Assembly (NCBI GenBank): GCA_036703255.1
Contig: DATNPL010000096.1
Span: 1-64,000, forward strand
Reading direction: 5' to 3'
Length of the DNA stretch: 64,000 bases
From: Drouetiella sp036703255
GTDB taxonomy: Bacteria; Cyanobacteriota; Cyanobacteriia; Elainellales; Elainellaceae
The notes under the pieces were generated by a model. That model made no database searches. It worked only from the letters and a program-made list of their open reading frames with translations, and was not told where the DNA came from. Both the position numbers and the translations under genes were made by a program. Below, one piece after another: positions 9,499-17,802 of the stretch; position 1 is the first letter of the stretch; each line of letters starts with the position of its first letter.

Positions 9499-9532
9499 GA
9501 CATTTTTGAGAGCATACGCCCTCAAAAATGTC
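9499..9532. terminator. hairpin downstream of kdpC
   Basis: GACATTTTTGAG (9499-9510) pairs perfectly with CTCAAAAATGTC (9521-9532) around a 10-base loop. It lies 13 bases after the kdpC stop. The T run is in the 5' arm, not after the 3' arm, so it is not a textbook intrinsic terminator, but its place suggests it marks the end of the kdpABGC message. Confidence 0.45.
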
Positions 9533-9691
9533 TCCATCTTAACAATCCGCGTAGGAATTTCTTGAGTAGCCTGTTGTGTATTGTTGCAAGAGTAACGTCT
9601 TTCCAACAATACTCAAGAAAGCTTCCCTTAATGATTCCAAAACTTTCCAAGCATTAGTTCATAAATTTGTCTGCTTTGCTATTCTAGAACA

Positions 9692-10798
9692 ATGTACAAT
9701 CCTTCCCCCGATACCCTCTACAGCAGCATCACGCGCAGAGGTAAACATAAGATCTTTATTGGTATGGCTCCGGGGGTGGGCAAGACCTACAAAATGCTAG
9801 AAGAAGGGCATCGGCTGAAGCGAGAGGGCATTGATGTCGTTGTTGGACTCCTAGAAACCCATCGTCGCAAAGAAACCGCAGAAAAATCGATCGGCCTAGA
9901 GATTCTGCCGCGCAAGCATCTGACACATGCGGGAATTATCCTTGAAGAAATGGATACAGAGGCTATCCTCACCCGTCGTCCGCAGCTCGTCCTAGTCGAT
10001 GAATTAGCACACACCAATGTGCCTGGATCAGAGCGAGAGAAACGCTATCAGGATGTTGAGATCATCCTCAATTCAGGCATTGATGTTTACTCCACGGTCA
10101 ATATTCAACACCAGGAAAGTCTGAATGATCTGGTGGCTCGAATCACAGGTGTTGTCGTCCGGGAGCGCGTGCCCGATCGCATTATTGAAAGCGCTGATGA
10201 AATTGTCGTGGTAGACGTCACGCCTGAAACATTACAGGAGCGTCTGCGGGAGGGCAAGATCTATGCTCCTGAAAAAATTGAGCAATCGCTGCAAAACTTC
10301 TTTCAGCGAGGCAATCTGATTGCCTTGCGAGAGCTGGCTCTGCGAGAAATTGCCGACAACGTTGAAGCGAACGGGATTGATACCGCTCCTAGCGGTCAGT
10401 TTTGCAATATTCATGAACGGGTATTGGTCTGCGTCTCTACCAACCCCAATGCGTTGCAGCTTTTGCGGCGTGGTGCCCGTATTGCAGACTATATGAAAGC
10501 ACCTCTCTATGTTCTCTTTGTGAACACTTCAGATCGATTTCTGACCAAAACTGAGGCGCTGCACATAGAAACTTGCGAACGCCTCTGCAAAGAATTTGAA
10601 GGTGAATTTTTGCGCGTCACCCAAGTTGATATTGCTGAAGCGATCGCCAAAATTTCTCAAGAGCGACGAATTACGCAGGTGGTATTGGGAAAAACCCAAA
10701 AATCAAGATGGAAAATTTTGCTCAAAGGATCATTTGTTGAACGACTAATGCGATCGCTTCACGCAGTTGATATTCACATCATCGCAACAGACAGTTAA
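9692..10798 (+). CDS. kdpD: truncated KdpD, sensor region without kinase
   Basis: 368 residues. Residues 20-230 match the KdpD sensor domain, with Walker A GMAPGVGKT (24-32) and VVVGLLETHRRKET, plus LVDELAHTNVPGS (Walker B region). Residues 235-368 form a universal-stress-protein-like domain. The four transmembrane helices, HisKA and HATPase domains of enteric KdpD (about 900 residues) are absent; a normal stop ends the frame. Short KdpD proteins are known in Anabaena, so this is a lineage form rather than a broken gene. No kdpE is present in the window. It could sense K+ or c-di-AMP-like ligands and act on another kinase; that is inference. Confidence 0.9.
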   Translation: MYNPSPDTLYSSITRRGKHKIFIGMAPGVGKTYKMLEEGHRLKREGIDVVVGLLETHRRKETAEKSIGLEILPRKHLTHAGIILEEMDTEAILTRRPQLVLVDELAHTNVPGSEREKRYQDVEIILNSGIDVYSTVNIQHQESLNDLVARITGVVVRERVPDRIIESADEIVVVDVTPETLQERLREGKIYAPEKIEQSLQNFFQRGNLIALRELALREIADNVEANGIDTAPSGQFCNIHERVLVCVSTNPNALQLLRRGARIADYMKAPLYVLFVNTSDRFLTKTEALHIETCERLCKEFEGEFLRVTQVDIAEAIAKISQERRITQVVLGKTQKSRWKILLKGSFVERLMRSLHAVDIHIIATDS

Positions 10799-10808
10799 TT
10801 TAAAAAAA

Positions 10809-10838
10809 TTCTTCAAGCTATTTCTGCGAAGATCCTTA
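10809..10838. repeat. 30-bp dispersed repeat, copy A
   Basis: TTCTTCAAGCTATTTCTGCG and the next 10 bases match 45988-46017 at 27 of 30 positions. This copy starts 10 bases after the kdpD stop; the other forms part of a hairpin 3' of cupA. Origin unknown. Confidence 0.4.
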
Positions 10839-10930
10839 GGCGACATGATTTGAAACTGAACTTTTGAAAGATGTATAAAGCTGCCCTGTAGAGTTTCATG
10901 GAGGGTGTCAATCAATAGAGAGTGAAACCT

Positions 10931-11353
10931 ATGGCTAATTTGCTAGAAACTGCTGCCAGTGCAGGCTCCTTTCAAACGCTGATTCAGGCTATAGAAGCCA
11001 CAGAAGTAGCCGATATGCTGAATAGCCCTGGCTTTTTCACCGTGCTGGCTCCGACTGACGAGGCTTTCTCAGCATTGCCCTCAGGAACCCTGGAGGGATT
11101 GCTAGACAACCGCCCGCTGCTGAAGCGAATTGTGATGTATCACATCTTATCGGGCGATGTGCGCTCAGATGACTTGGCTCAAATTGATGAAGCCCCTACT
11201 GAAGAGGGTTCAATCGTTGCTGTAGAGCGATCGCAGGGAGGAATAAAAATCAACCAGGCTCAGGTGACTCAGCTTGATCTGTTGGCTGATAACGGCGTTA
11301 TTCATGCGATTGACCAAGTATTGATCCCAGGAATTTTAGAAGACAATCTATAG
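10931..11353 (+). CDS. fasciclin (FAS1) domain protein
   Basis: One FAS1 domain fills the product (140 residues). It starts MANLLETAASAGSFQTLIQA and has the H1 motif FTVLAPTDEAFSALPSG and the H2-like region MYHILSGDV, then VIHAIDQVLIPG. No signal peptide is seen, which is common in short cyanobacterial FAS1 proteins; some are nevertheless cell-surface or adhesion related. ATG at 10931 is preferred over the in-frame GTG at 10922 because relatives start at the MANxxETA stretch. It stands alone and converges on the TRIC-family gene 8 bases away. The exact role is unknown. Confidence 0.85.
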   Translation: MANLLETAASAGSFQTLIQAIEATEVADMLNSPGFFTVLAPTDEAFSALPSGTLEGLLDNRPLLKRIVMYHILSGDVRSDDLAQIDEAPTEEGSIVAVERSQGGIKINQAQVTQLDLLADNGVIHAIDQVLIPGILEDNL

Positions 11354-11361
11354 GCTGCCCA

Positions 11362-12102
11362 TTAGAGATCTTTTCTGGGAAGAGGCGAGAATGTATCAGG
11401 AGAATCTTTTGTGTAGAGAACCGGAAGACTCAAGTTATAGTGCAGAGCCAGCATTCTCATCACAACCACTGTGGCGAATCCGGTCGCGCTTGCGAAAGCG
11501 GGAGGCAGCTTGAACGACAGAAACAGCAGGTACACCCATCCCCCCAAGAAAGAGCAGGTGGCATAGAGCGGCGATTGACGGAAGATGCATGGAATTTGCA
11601 CTAGGGTAATGTCGCGCAGAACGCCCCCAAATACGCCCGTGATTACACCAAAAAGAACGGCAATAAAGGCAGGAATGCGATCGGCTAGGGCATAGGACGT
11701 TCCTGAAATGCTAAACAGTGCCAGACCCAAAGCATCTATCAAGTCAAACGACCTTCTGGCTAACGGTTTGACGGGGGTTATGCGTTGAGAACAGGCAAGA
11801 AACAGAATAGACAAGACAAAGATCAAAATGGGGTATTCCTGGTGACTGACCCAAAATAAAGGTCGCCGATTCAACAGCAAATCTCGTAAGGTGCCTCCGC
11901 CAAAAGCAGTGACAAAAGCAATGAAATAGGTGCCGACAATGTCTAACTGCTTTTCACGGGCGGCAATCATGCCTGAGAGAGCCGAAACAATCACGGCAGA
12001 AGCCTCAACGAAATATTGGAGTTCAGCAAATTTCTCAAGCTGATTGGCGATCGCGTCTAGAGGCATGATGAAAAAGACAGGATAAAAATCGAAGTTCTGC
12101 AT
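11362..12102 (-). CDS. TRIC cation channel family membrane protein (UPF0126)
   Basis: 246 residues with about seven transmembrane helices and the duplicated glycine motifs of the family: AFGGGTLRDLLLNRRPLFW (about residue 71) and the second copy GVFGGVLRDITLVQIPCIF (about 161). Prokaryotic TRIC homologues form trimeric K+/cation channels. The gene is convergent with the fasciclin gene. An earlier ATG-led leader (MQNFDFYPVFFIM) precedes MPLDAIANQL; either could be the start. Proximity to the kdp locus may be chance. Confidence 0.85.
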   Translation of the reverse strand: MQNFDFYPVFFIMPLDAIANQLEKFAELQYFVEASAVIVSALSGMIAAREKQLDIVGTYFIAFVTAFGGGTLRDLLLNRRPLFWVSHQEYPILIFVLSILFLACSQRITPVKPLARRSFDLIDALGLALFSISGTSYALADRIPAFIAVLFGVITGVFGGVLRDITLVQIPCIFRQSPLYATCSFLGGWVYLLFLSFKLPPAFASATGFATVVVMRMLALHYNLSLPVLYTKDSPDTFSPLPRKDL

Positions 12103-12317
12103 CGAATTGTAAGGTCAAGGCTTTTATCCTGCGTTGTCAGCGTGAGCTAAAATTGCCGATCGGTAGATGAATGGGCTAACCCAGCAGTCCGCAAGGCCTC
12201 AAAATTTGCCCGATTAAAATCAGTAGAAATCCTGGAGGAACGTCAGGAAATCTAATAGATAATAGGGGGTACCTGAGTAGTGCATTTCACAACTTTCTCT
12301 TGCGAAAGGCTTTAGCC

Positions 12318-12449
12318 ATGATGAAGACCTGCAACAAGCCCTTGAAGACCAATCCTTTCAGCAGCTACCGCGATCCCGCCACAGGTCGATGGATTGTGGT
12401 CAAAGGAAATTCTGCATCCAAGAGCCAAAATAAAAGCGGCGTTGCTTAA
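12318..12449 (+). CDS. small conserved-looking protein, 43 residues
   Basis: A short frame starting MMKTCNKPLKTNPFSSYRDP with AAAGG 8 bases upstream (12305-12309). It contains YRDPATGRWIVV and ends in a Lys/Ser/Asn-rich tail. The compact N-terminal half, the good ribosome site and the lack of any other gene in the gap 12103-12479 support translation. I recall similar short proteins in other cyanobacteria but no function. No signal peptide or membrane segment. It could be a small regulatory or nucleic-acid-binding protein; that is a guess. Confidence 0.65.
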   Translation: MMKTCNKPLKTNPFSSYRDPATGRWIVVKGNSASKSQNKSGVA

Positions 12450-12479
12450 TCTGGCAATGAAACAGCAGCGCCCCAAAAG

Positions 12480-13379
12480 CTAGCCGAAGTCTAATAAGAG
12501 CCAAACGCCAAACAGCGCTATCACCACTCCCGCCACAGATCGCAGGCTTGCTCGTTCTCCCAACGCCATAGCCAGTGGAATGATGAAGAGTGGGCTAGTT
12601 GCCGTTAGCGCCTGAGCGATTCCGGCAGCGGTATATTTGAGCGCGGTTTGTTGCAGCCAAATCGCCAGATAGGTACCCGCAAAAGCGGTGCCAACCAATA
12701 TCCGCAGAAAACGAGGCGATCGCATCGGCTGAAATCCGAGCCACGCCTGCCGTCTTGAAAAAATCAGAACAGACAGGACAATCATGCCCGCCGCCAGCCG
12801 AATCAGCGTGCTCCACAGGGGACTGACATCGTTATCGGCTAAGGCAGCCCTCGACAGCACGGCACCGCTTGCCTGCCCGAGAGCCGCCAACAGTCCAAAG
12901 CTAATCCCGCGCAGGGGGCGAATATGCTGTACCTGATCGGGAGTACGCTCCACCACTACCCAAGCTACTCCCGCCACCGTTAACAGGATACCGATCCAGG
13001 CTTGTACACTGAGGAGTTCGGCTAAAAAAACGCTTGCCAGCACAGCCGCCAAAGGCGGAGCAAGGGACTCTAGCAAAAGCGATCGCCTAGCGCCTAAGCA
13101 GTTCAGCGACTCCAGAAAAGCCGTATCGCCAAAGCCAATGCCAATCACCCCACTCAGCAGCAGCAAACCCAAGTTTAAGCCGCCAATCTGCGGCGCAAAG
13201 TTGCCCTGCACGAGCAGCGTTAGCAAGATCAGCGCGATCGCCACCCCGTTCTTGGCAAAGTTTAGCAGCAGCGGCGGCATCTGCTTGCCCAAGCCCACGT
13301 AAATCAGAGAAGCGATCGCCCAGATCAGGGCAGCACTCAAGGCGGCTATTTCGCCTCGGTAATTCAGAAAAAAGAGCAT
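12480..13379 (-). CDS. EamA/DMT-superfamily transporter
   Basis: 299 residues, almost wholly hydrophobic, with about ten transmembrane helices in two EamA repeats: repeat 1 about residues 8-143 (ends GILLTVAGVAWVVV), repeat 2 about 160-297 (ends VAGVVIALFGVWLLLDFG). Members export or import small metabolites, often amino acids or sugars phosphates; the substrate cannot be told. It is convergent with the 43-residue gene. The next gene upstream on the same strand, sat, ends 140 bases before it, so a shared message is possible but not shown. Confidence 0.85.
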   Translation of the reverse strand: MLFFLNYRGEIAALSAALIWAIASLIYVGLGKQMPPLLLNFAKNGVAIALILLTLLVQGNFAPQIGGLNLGLLLLSGVIGIGFGDTAFLESLNCLGARRSLLLESLAPPLAAVLASVFLAELLSVQAWIGILLTVAGVAWVVVERTPDQVQHIRPLRGISFGLLAALGQASGAVLSRAALADNDVSPLWSTLIRLAAGMIVLSVLIFSRRQAWLGFQPMRSPRFLRILVGTAFAGTYLAIWLQQTALKYTAAGIAQALTATSPLFIIPLAMALGERASLRSVAGVVIALFGVWLLLDFG

Positions 13380-13518
13380 AGGAGCAGAGAAAAGAGTTGG
13401 GCTTGATTTTGATCTTAAGCCCGCCCATCTCTAGAGGGAAAGTCCAGCATCGTTAAGTTCCGTTAGCCAAGAGTCATGCGGGAAAAGCGCAAAGCCGAGC
13501 TTTTGCTCGCGCCTCTAG

Positions 13519-14703
13519 CTAGATTTCGTAGCTCAACTCCTTCTCCTGCATCGCTTGCGCCAGCTCAGCCGCAACCTCAGGGCGCGAAAATTCTGGCGGC
13601 GGCAGTTCACCTCGACGCAGCATTTCTCTCACCTTGGTACCTGAGAGATGAATCCGCTCATCCTTATTACTGGGGCTGGTTTTGCTCGTTGCCATGCCCT
13701 TGGTGCGCAAACAGTAAAAGGCATGTTCAAACTTCAGCGGCATAATGCCCAACTTACCCGGAGCAAACTCGTCAAAGATGTACTGGGCATCGTAGGTGCC
13801 ATAGTAGTCGCCCACGCCCGCATGATCGCGCCCGACAATAAAGTGAGTGCAGCCATAGTTCTTGCGCAAGAGAGCATGAAAGATAGCTTCACGCGGACCT
13901 GCATAGCGCATAGCCGCAGGGTTAATCGCTAGAATCACGCGATCTTTAGGAAAGTAATGCTCTAGCATGATCTCGTAACAGCGCATCCGCACATCCGCTG
14001 CAATATCGTCTTCTTTGGTGGCACCCACCAGCGGATGCAAAAATAGACCATCTACGGTTTCTAGAGCGCACTTAATAATGTACTCATGGGCGCGATGGAT
14101 GGGGTTGCGGGTCTGAAAGCCGACGATCGATTTCCAGCCTTTGTCTCTAAACAATTGACGGGATTCTGCCGGATCAATTTGGTAAAGCGGAAAGCGCTTG
14201 TCGGTATCACGCTCCAGCAGCCAGACATTGCCTGCTAGGTTGACGGCACCCTGAGCATAGACGACATGCACGCCCGGATGCTTTTCCTCATTGGTGCGGT
14301 AAACCAGCAGCGCCTCATGCACCTTGTCATAGGTATATTTCTCTGTCAGCTCTAGCACGCCGACAAACCGACCGCTAAAGTCATCAAGCCGCACCCAGCT
14401 GCCTTCTTTGAGGGGAGCAGCCACCTCCTCAGTGACTGAGAGCGTCACGGGAATCGCCCAAGGTAACCCGTTGGCCAAATGCATGTCATTGACGACGCCG
14501 TCATAGTCTTTCTGCCCCATAAATCCGGTCAGGGGGCTAAATCCACCGATCGCAATGAGTTCTAAATCTGAAAAGGCTCGCCCATCAAGCTGCACTCTGG
14601 GCAAATGCTCGCCTTTAGCCAGAAAATCGGCGCGTTGTTCTGGCGTACAAATGCGGTTAATCAGCGTTCCACCGTGCGGCGCGATACTATTAGGCTGAGT
14701 CAT
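13519..14703 (-). CDS. sat: sulfate adenylyltransferase
   Basis: ATP sulfurylase of 394 residues: makes adenosine 5'-phosphosulfate from sulfate and ATP, the first step of sulfate assimilation. The active-site motif QTRNPIHRAHEYI contains the HxxH pair, followed by the GRDHAGVGDYYGTYDAQ segment and a C-terminal SGTKVREMLRRGELPPPEF. No APS-kinase domain is fused, so this is the single-domain type with an N-terminal PUA-like part. It is monocistronic in appearance, with a 22-bp hairpin between it and radA upstream. Confidence 0.96.
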   Translation of the reverse strand: MTQPNSIAPHGGTLINRICTPEQRADFLAKGEHLPRVQLDGRAFSDLELIAIGGFSPLTGFMGQKDYDGVVNDMHLANGLPWAIPVTLSVTEEVAAPLKEGSWVRLDDFSGRFVGVLELTEKYTYDKVHEALLVYRTNEEKHPGVHVVYAQGAVNLAGNVWLLERDTDKRFPLYQIDPAESRQLFRDKGWKSIVGFQTRNPIHRAHEYIIKCALETVDGLFLHPLVGATKEDDIAADVRMRCYEIMLEHYFPKDRVILAINPAAMRYAGPREAIFHALLRKNYGCTHFIVGRDHAGVGDYYGTYDAQYIFDEFAPGKLGIMPLKFEHAFYCLRTKGMATSKTSPSNKDERIHLSGTKVREMLRRGELPPPEFSRPEVAAELAQAMQEKELSYEI

Positions 14704-14859
14704 GGCGATTTCGGCTTCTCTTCTTCTCTTTAGGATTGACTGCCAGAGATGATCCTACCAGAGGTTGTATTTCAAAGCTGTTGTTTATTTAAGCGAGATG
14801 CCCGTATCGCGCCAAGCGGCTTAGCTTTCTGGCTTGGAATTGGGGATAAATTAATCTGA

Positions 14860-14906
14860 AATATTTTTTGAACCCGGAGCCGTAGGCTCCGGGTTCAAAA
14901 AATATT
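14860..14906. terminator. 22-bp perfect hairpin between radA and sat
   Basis: A perfect 22-base stem (14860-14881 with 14885-14906) around a 3-base loop GTA. The base of the stem is A/T-rich (AATATTTTTTG) and the top is GC-rich (AACCCGGAGCC). It lies 14 bases past the radA stop on the minus strand. The T run is in the 5' arm on either strand, unlike a canonical terminator. Confidence 0.5.
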
Positions 14907-14919
14907 AAATGCGTGATCT

Positions 14920-16422
14920 CTAGTTTTCTGCTTCAGGGGCAGGACTAGCCGCTTTGCCGCCGCCCAAGGCGATCGCAATAGCATCCACGACCCGCGAGAC
15001 AGGCACAATTTCTAGCCCTGCCGATGGAAGTTGCCCGGTAGGCACGATCGCCCGTTTAAAGCCCAGCTTAGCGGCCTCTTTAAGCCGCAGCTCCATTTGC
15101 GAAACGGGGCGCACCTGTCCTCCCAGCCCCACTTCGCCAATTAGCACTGTGCCGAGATCGACCGTGCGATCGCGAAAACTTGCTGCCACCGCCACCGCAA
15201 TCCCCAAATCAGCCGCAGGTTCGCCTACGTTAAGCCCACCCGATGAAGCCACATAGGCATCTAGCTTAGAGAGCGGAATGCCAACCCGCTTTTCTAATAC
15301 CGCTAAGATTTGCAGTAGGCGATTATATTCAATGCCCGTTGTCGATCGCCGGGGCGAAGGATAGCTCGTGGGGCTAACCAATGCTTGCAGCTCCACCACC
15401 AGCGGTCTTGTGCCTTCACAGGCCACGATCGTCGCTGTTCCCGGAGATTGCTCTTCGCGATTGCCCAAAAATAGCTCCGAGGGATTGCGAACCTCCTCTA
15501 AGCCGCGATCGACCATTTCAAAGACCCCCAGCTCGTTGGTCGCCCCAAAGCGATTTTTTACGGCACGCAGCAGCCGATGGCTGGCAAAGCGATCGCCCTC
15601 AAAATACAGCACCGTATCCACCAGATGCTCCAAAACCTTAGGCCCTGCGATCGCCCCTTCTTTGGTGACATGGCCGACGATAAACAAAGAAATATTCTCT
15701 CGCTTTGCTACCTGCATCAGAGCAGCCGTACATTCTCGGACTTGGGCAACCGAACCGGGCGCAGAATTGAGCGAGGCAAAATAGAGCGCCTGAATACTGT
15801 CGATCACGGCCACCTGCGGACGCAGCGACTCTAGCTCGCGCAAAATGGATTCCAAATCAGTTTCAGGCAGCAGATAGAGATTGGTGGCAACTTCATCTTC
15901 TGGATGCTCATCTTCTCGACGATCGTCCTCATCCCGTGCCCCTCGTCCAATGCCCAACCGTTGCGATCGCAACTTCACCTGTTGCCCCGATTCTTCGGCA
16001 CAGACGTAGAGCATGCGGTATCTTGTTGCCAGACGATTGGCCGCCTGAAGCAGCAGGGTTGATTTACCGATACCCGGATCGCCGCCAATTAAAATGAGTG
16101 ACCCCGGAACGATACCGCCGCCCAAGACGCGATCGAGTTCGGTGTAGCCCGAAGACAGGCGAGACTGGGGATAGTCAGCAATTTGCTGAAGCGTCAGGGC
16201 AGAAATGGGCTGGGCGGTTTCCGAATGAGCTGAGTGAGCCGTCCGCGATTTGCTGTTTCCTGGACGAGACACCAGAGCAGTGGCGCGGTTGCTCGTCGGC
16301 GTAGCGGCAACAACCTGCTCCAGCAGAGAGTTCCACTCTTTACAGGCGGGGCATCTGCCGTAGTATTGGGAAGATTCGGCTCCGCATTGATTGCAAACGT
16401 AAAGCGATCGAGACTTGGCCAT
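14920..16422 (-). CDS. radA: DNA repair protein RadA
   Basis: RecA-like helicase that promotes branch migration in recombination repair; 500 residues. The N-terminal zinc finger has cysteines 10, 13, 24 and 27 (CNQCG ... CPACKEW). Walker A is GGDPGIGKST (about 113). The RadA-specific KNRFG motif lies near residue 291, and the C-terminal Lon-protease-like domain includes SSGGLNVGEPAADL. An acidic insert (GARDEDDRREDEHPEDEVA, about residue 158) is longer than in most homologues. It is divergent from rpaB. Confidence 0.96.
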   Translation of the reverse strand: MAKSRSLYVCNQCGAESSQYYGRCPACKEWNSLLEQVVAATPTSNRATALVSRPGNSKSRTAHSAHSETAQPISALTLQQIADYPQSRLSSGYTELDRVLGGGIVPGSLILIGGDPGIGKSTLLLQAANRLATRYRMLYVCAEESGQQVKLRSQRLGIGRGARDEDDRREDEHPEDEVATNLYLLPETDLESILRELESLRPQVAVIDSIQALYFASLNSAPGSVAQVRECTAALMQVAKRENISLFIVGHVTKEGAIAGPKVLEHLVDTVLYFEGDRFASHRLLRAVKNRFGATNELGVFEMVDRGLEEVRNPSELFLGNREEQSPGTATIVACEGTRPLVVELQALVSPTSYPSPRRSTTGIEYNRLLQILAVLEKRVGIPLSKLDAYVASSGGLNVGEPAADLGIAVAVAASFRDRTVDLGTVLIGEVGLGGQVRPVSQMELRLKEAAKLGFKRAIVPTGQLPSAGLEIVPVSRVVDAIAIALGGGKAASPAPEAEN

Positions 16423-16631
16423 AGCTCAAAATAACTTGGGTGAAACCTTAATTTTTACGGAAGATATTGTTGAAAAAAAGGGCGATCGACTATTCAGTAA
16501 TCTATTTAGTTATCCCTCAGAGATTATTGATAGCTTGGGGAGGTTTGATTGCTTTAAAACAATCTCAATTAAGCCATCGAGTTTTCTCTAGAGCTTGACT
16601 CAGCAAGTTCAGAGCTTGCGAGCAAGAAAAG

Positions 16632-16660
16632 TTAAGAAAACTTTGAAAACTGCATATAAT
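16632..16660 (+). promoter_or_regulatory. putative promoter of rpaB
   Basis: TTAAGA (16632-16637) and TATAAT (16655-16660) are separated by 17 bases. The -10 is a perfect consensus; the -35 matches TTGACA at 4 of 6. It lies about 100 bases upstream of the rpaB start in the radA/rpaB divergent region, so the leader would be long. Start site not known. Confidence 0.5.
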
Positions 16661-16745
16661 GAGAAATCTGAGGCTCTAATACTTATTGAATCAGCCAATA
16701 CCTTAACGACGAAGTGGTAAAAATTAACTTTGAAAATGAATTTTT

Positions 16746-16751
16746 AAGGAG
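16746..16751 (+). promoter_or_regulatory. ribosome binding site of rpaB (decides TTG start)
   Basis: AAGGAG lies 11 bases before TTG at 16763. The GTG at 16751 starts inside this element and so cannot use it. This supports the TTG as the start, giving the N-terminus MENHKEKILVVDD usual for RpaB. Confidence 0.6.
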
Positions 16752-16762
16752 TGTTAAGTAAA

Positions 16763-17494
16763 TTGGAAAATCATAAAGAAAAGATCTTGGTCGTTGATGA
16801 TGAAGCCAGCATCCGTCGAATTTTAGAAACGCGGCTTTCAATGATTGGCTATGACGTCGTTACGGCAGCGGATGGAGAAGAGGCATTAGAAACTTTCCGT
16901 AATGCTGATCCTGATCTGGTCGTGCTGGATGTGATGATGCCGAAGCTGGATGGCTACGGGGTCTGTCAAGAACTCCGCAAAGAATCTGACGTACCCATCA
17001 TTATGCTAACGGCTTTGGGAGATGTTGCCGATCGCATCACAGGTCTGGAGCTAGGTGCCGATGATTATGTGGTCAAGCCTTTTTCGCCCAAAGAGCTAGA
17101 GGCTCGTATTCGTTCCGTGCTGCGGCGCGTCGAAAAGGTCGGCAGTTCTGGCATCCCCAGCTCCGGCGTGATTCACATTAACAATATTCGGATCGATACC
17201 AACAAGCGGCAGGTTTATAAGGGCGACGAACGTATCCGGCTGACGGGTATGGAGTTTAGCTTGCTAGAGCTGTTGGTGGGGCGATCGGGTGAGCCTTTCT
17301 CGCGATCGGAGATTTTGCAAGAGGTATGGGGCTATACGCCCGAGCGCCATGTGGACACGCGCGTCGTGGATGTCCATATTTCTCGGCTGCGCGCCAAGCT
17401 AGAGGATGACCCCAGCAATCCTGAGTTAATTCTGACGGCACGCGGTACAGGCTACCTGTTTCAACGGATTGTGCCACCGGGCGAAGTTGAGTGA
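16763..17494 (+). CDS. rpaB: OmpR-family response regulator RpaB
   Basis: DNA-binding response regulator of 243 residues. Receiver domain residues 7-122 has the acidic pair D12/D13, phospho-accepting Asp56 in LVVLDVMMP and Lys in VVKPFSPKE. The OmpR-type winged helix (about 140-238) ends RGTGYLF. The sequence is the near-invariant RpaB (Ycf27) of cyanobacteria, the main high-light regulator that works with the kinase NblS (Hik33) and binds HLR1 sites. Start: TTG at 16763, chosen because AAGGAG lies 11 bases upstream and family proteins start MEN-KEKILVVDD; the longer GTG start overlaps the ribosome site. No kinase gene is adjacent, as usual. Confidence 0.96.
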   Translation: MENHKEKILVVDDEASIRRILETRLSMIGYDVVTAADGEEALETFRNADPDLVVLDVMMPKLDGYGVCQELRKESDVPIIMLTALGDVADRITGLELGADDYVVKPFSPKELEARIRSVLRRVEKVGSSGIPSSGVIHINNIRIDTNKRQVYKGDERIRLTGMEFSLLELLVGRSGEPFSRSEILQEVWGYTPERHVDTRVVDVHISRLRAKLEDDPSNPELILTARGTGYLFQRIVPPGEVE

Positions 17495-17613
17495 GCCATT
17501 AGATTCTGGCAGGGGTTTGTGAGGCAATGCTCTACAACCCCCCTTTTTGCGCGGAGTTTATCCAGGGTTTGACCCAAGCATATGCAGTAGAGCGCTAAGC
17601 CATCCCAGCTTTT

Positions 17614-17650
17614 AGGGTTTTGTGGTGCATTCCGCGCACCACAAAACCCT
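17614..17650. terminator. 15-bp hairpin downstream of rpaB
   Basis: AGGGTTTTGTGGTGC (17614-17628) pairs perfectly with 17636-17650 across a 7-base loop. It sits 120 bases after the rpaB stop and 150 before plsX. T run in the 5' arm, A run in the 3' arm, no U tail. Confidence 0.45.
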
Positions 17651-17687
17651 CATTTGCAATCTACTAATATGGGTTGATCTCTTGAAC

Positions 17688-17722
17688 CTGGGAGTGAATC
17701 TTGAGTGAATCTGGGAGCAAAT
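17688..17722 (+). repeat. short tandem repeat upstream of plsX
   Basis: Three units of 11-12 bases: CTGGGAGTGAAT, CTTGAGTGAAT and CTGGGAGCAAAT, about 80-115 bases before the plsX start. The region 17495-17802 holds only this repeat and the hairpin at 17614-17650; no gene is seen there. Confidence 0.5.
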
Positions 17723-17802
17723 CTCAGATTCCCGTTAATTCTCTGCACCGATGGGTAGAGTCCATCTGATAAAATTTGTGAGGTTTCTATCACTCTTCAT
17801 CA

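Noticed and set aside
13476..13745. 89-codon plus-strand frame
   Set aside because: Antisense to the 3' end of sat; an open shadow frame.
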